Source: CAVPGH01 sp046726955 (GTDB lineage: Bacteria; Acidobacteriota; Vicinamibacteria; Fen-336). Taken from it: a DNA stretch of 8,285 nucleotides. The notes under the pieces were generated by a model, which saw nothing but the letters and a program-made list of their open reading frames with translations, was not told the origin of the DNA and searched no databases. The stretch is from assembly GCA_046726955.1 (NCBI GenBank), contig JBKPBQ010000609.1:1-8285 (forward strand), written 5' to 3'. Shown here piece by piece: positions 6,533 to 8,285 of the stretch; position 1 is the stretch's first letter, and each line of letters starts with the position of its first letter. A program made the translations under genes and the position numbers.

Positions 6533-8145
6533 CCGCCGACTACGACGGCATCCTCCTCGGCTCCGGCCACAACAGCCTCGTCCTCCAGGCGTACCTCGGT
6601 CGCGCGGGCCTGCGGACCGTCTGCCTGGAGCGCCGGCAGGAGGCGGGTGGCGGACTCGCCACGGTGGAGGACCCGCGCTTCCCCGGCTTCCGCCACAACG
6701 TGCACTCGGTGTTCCATCGCGCGATCCGCGAGGCTCCGTGGTACACGGACCTCGAGCTCGCGCGGCACGGCGCGTCGTACCTCGAGCCCGAGCTGAACGT
6801 CGCCCTGGTGCTGCGGAGCGGCGACGCGCTCGAGTGGTGGACCGACTTCGAGAAGACGGCGGCCTCGGTCGAGCGCTTCAGCGCGCGCGACGCGGCGGCG
6901 CTGCGCCGGTGGCGCGACGCCTTCATGCCGATCGTCCCCAGGATCCTGCTCCCCGAGAGCCGCACTCCCCCGCTGCCCCCCGAACGCCGACGCGCGCTCC
7001 TCGAACGCTCGGCCGAGGGCCGACTGCTCCTCGAGACGAGCGCGCTTTCGCCGCTGGAGTTCGTCGAGCGCGAGTTCACCCATCCGGTCGTAAAGGCGGG
7101 CCTGCTCTTCTTCAACGGCCTGCGCGAGGTGGACCTGCGCTGTCGCGGCTTCGGCCACCACATCCCGGCGCTCCTCGCCTCTCCGGGCAAGGCCCAGCTC
7201 TGCCGAGGCGGCTCCGCCGCCCTCGCCCGCGCGCTCGTGGCCGCGGTCGAGGAATCGGGAGGGATCGTCCGCCTCGGAGTCACGCCGCGCCGGATCCTCG
7301 TCGAGAACGGCCGCGCGGTGGGCATCGAAACGGCTGACGGGGAGCGGCTGCGCGCACGGCACTTCGTGGCTTCGGGCCTGAACCCGCAGCAGACGTTCCT
7401 GGAGCTGCTCGACGATGCGAGCCTGCCCGGCGAGTGGCGCGCGCGGGCCGCCGGCTTCCGCTACAACCTCCTCGCTCCACTCTTCGCGCTCAATCTGTGC
7501 CTCGACGAGCCCCCGCACTACGCCGCGGCCGACAAGCACCCCGAGCTTGCCCATGCCTTCATGGTGATCCTCGGCCTGGGGGACGCGGCGCAGTTCGGCG
7601 ACATCGTCCGCGCCCACGAAGCCGGTACGATCCCGCCCACAGTCATGTGGGGCGCCTGCCCGACGCTTTTCGACGCTTCGCAGGCCCCTGCCGGGAAACA
7701 CACGGCCTTCATGTGGGAGAAGCTCCCGTATCGGCTACGCGGCGATCCCGGCAATTGGGACGCGGCCAGTGACGAGCACGGACGCGCCCTCCTGGATCTC
7801 TGGACCAAGTACGCCCCGAACCTGCGCGACGCGGTGCGCGGCTGGTTCGCGCGCAGCCCTCTGGACACGGAGCGCACGCTCGTCAACATGCGCGAAGGCG
7901 ACCTCCTGGTCGGCTCCTTCGCCGATGGCCAGGTCGGCTATCACCGCCCCTTCCCCGGCGCCGGCCACTACCGCGGCCCGTTCCCAGGCCTCTACCTGTG
8001 CGGCTCCAGCTCCCACCCCGGCGGCAACATCACGGGACTTCCCGGCTACAACGCGGCGCAGGTCATCCTCGCCGACCTGGGTCTGCCTGCGCCGTGGGCT
8101 CCGGAGCCGGTAGAGTCGCAGCTCGCTCGGCTCTCGGGGCGGTGA
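6529..8145 (+). CDS. PYROXD2/phytoene-desaturase-like FAD-dependent oxidoreductase
   Basis: A 538-residue flavoprotein of the CrtI/PYROXD2 type, close to the usual length. The N-terminal dinucleotide fold is GSGHNSLVLQAYLGRAG (11-27), with E34 (CLERR) at the ribose contact and AGGGLAT (39-45) after it. The middle has RGGSAALARALVAAVEESGG (226-245) and a following beta hairpin, typical of the family's second FAD-binding part. The C-terminal FAD signature is GLYLCGSSSHPGGNITGLPG (487-506), then YNAA. Position 16 is Ser where the GxGxxG loop usually has Gly, a change I recall as tolerated in relatives. No signal peptide is seen. The frame extends upstream of 6529, but this GTG (overlapping the hydrolase stop as GTGA) puts the dinucleotide loop at residue 11, so it is right. 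The family oxidises or desaturates hydrophobic and other substrates with FAD; the substrate is not readable. It is probably the last gene of the operon, since 42 nt without coding follow. Confidence 0.9.
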   Translation: MTADYDGILLGSGHNSLVLQAYLGRAGLRTVCLERRQEAGGGLATVEDPRFPGFRHNVHSVFHRAIREAPWYTDLELARHGASYLEPELNVALVLRSGDALEWWTDFEKTAASVERFSARDAAALRRWRDAFMPIVPRILLPESRTPPLPPERRRALLERSAEGRLLLETSALSPLEFVEREFTHPVVKAGLLFFNGLREVDLRCRGFGHHIPALLASPGKAQLCRGGSAALARALVAAVEESGGIVRLGVTPRRILVENGRAVGIETADGERLRARHFVASGLNPQQTFLELLDDASLPGEWRARAAGFRYNLLAPLFALNLCLDEPPHYAAADKHPELAHAFMVILGLGDAAQFGDIVRAHEAGTIPPTVMWGACPTLFDASQAPAGKHTAFMWEKLPYRLRGDPGNWDAASDEHGRALLDLWTKYAPNLRDAVRGWFARSPLDTERTLVNMREGDLLVGSFADGQVGYHRPFPGAGHYRGPFPGLYLCGSSSHPGGNITGLPGYNAAQVILADLGLPAPWAPEPVESQLARLSGR

Positions 8146-8173
8146 TGGCGGACCTCACGTGTCCGAGCGGGAC

Positions 8174-8179
8174 TATAGA
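8174..8179 (+). promoter_or_regulatory. Candidate -10 box for a leaderless brnT transcript
   Basis: TATAGA ends 8 nt before GTG 8188, so transcription from it would start at about 8186-8188, at the start codon itself. There is no convincing -35 near 8151-8156. It fits with the absence of a Shine-Dalgarno site. Confidence 0.4.
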
Positions 8180-8187
8180 CTCCGCCC

Positions 8188-8285
8188 GTGATTCTCGAGT
8201 GGGACCTCAACAAAGCGGAGTCCAATCTCAAGAAGCACGGTGTCGATTTTCAGGAAGCGGGAACCGTTCTGAATGATCCCCTCTC
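8188..8285 (+). CDS. brnT: BrnT-family toxin, N-terminal fragment (runs off window)
   Basis: BrnT is the ribonuclease toxin of type II BrnT/BrnA toxin-antitoxin modules; it is usually about 90-100 residues and followed by brnA. Thirty-two codons are visible. They contain LEWDLNKAESNLKKHGVDF (3-21), which matches the BrnT opening pattern F-W-D-x-N-K-xxx-N-xx-K-H-G-[IV]-x-F, followed by QEAGTVLNDPL as in the family's second segment. An in-frame TAG at 8176-8178 leaves GTG 8188 as the only possible start. There is no ribosome site, and a TATAGA box lies 8 nt upstream, so the mRNA may be leaderless. This stretch is about 52% GC (my count), well below the operon, which suggests a transferred module. 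The antitoxin should lie just to the right of the window. It is unrelated to the metabolic genes. Confidence 0.82.
   Translation, partial: MILEWDLNKAESNLKKHGVDFQEAGTVLNDPL

Noticed and set aside
6397..7701. Minus-strand open frame (434 codons) opposite the FAD oxidoreductase
   Set aside because: Low-complexity, Arg/Glu/Ala-rich translation with no motifs, opposite a clear flavoprotein gene.
8149..8165. Possible terminator hairpin after the operon (CGGAC, 7-nt loop, GTCCG)
   Set aside because: The stem is only 5 bp and has no following T-run, so it does not support an intrinsic terminator.

Overview
This is a very GC-rich bacterial window in which nearly every base is coding. GC-rich third positions, GTG as the start codon of most genes, and Shine-Dalgarno signals that are often weak suggest a high-GC bacterium such as a member of Acidobacteriota, Gemmatimonadota, Planctomycetota, Myxococcota or a similar soil or freshwater lineage. 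No rRNA or other phylogenetic marker is present, so the phylum is a guess.

Layout. Positions 1-1056 (minus strand) hold the first 352 codons of a sodium:solute symporter (SSS family) that runs off the left edge. Positions 1057-1155 form an AT-rich divergent control region with overlapping sigma70-like promoters and a 7+11+7 inverted repeat (1105-1129), a good candidate operator. Positions 1156-8145 (plus strand) hold one tightly packed six-gene unit: a Gfo/Idh/MocA-type oxidoreductase, an SDR oxidoreductase, a fusion of a ROK sugar kinase to a UPF0309-type SIS sugar-phosphate domain, a MetE-like zinc alkyltransferase core protein, an UlaG-like metallo-beta-lactamase-fold hydrolase, and a PYROXD2/CrtI-like FAD oxidoreductase. 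The first three are 15 and 3 nt apart. The last four are joined by three identical 4-nt GTGA start/stop overlaps. After a 42-nt gap, 8188-8285 holds the start of a BrnT-type toxin gene with lower GC, no Shine-Dalgarno site and a TATAGA box just upstream of its GTG.

How the genes may work together. The transporter plus two dehydrogenases, a sugar kinase joined to a sugar-phosphate-binding domain, and a lactonase-like hydrolase look like an uptake-and-catabolism module for a sugar, sugar acid, amino sugar or cyclitol-like compound. The MetE-like protein keeps its zinc ligands and its homocysteine-site acidic residues, and neither it nor the FAD oxidoreductase belongs to any sugar pathway I can name. 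The combination may therefore be an undescribed pathway, perhaps for an O- or S-alkylated (for example methylated) sugar-like substrate. That substrate idea is inference; the sequence shows only the families and the operon structure. No transcription factor, RNA gene, CRISPR array or insertion sequence was found.
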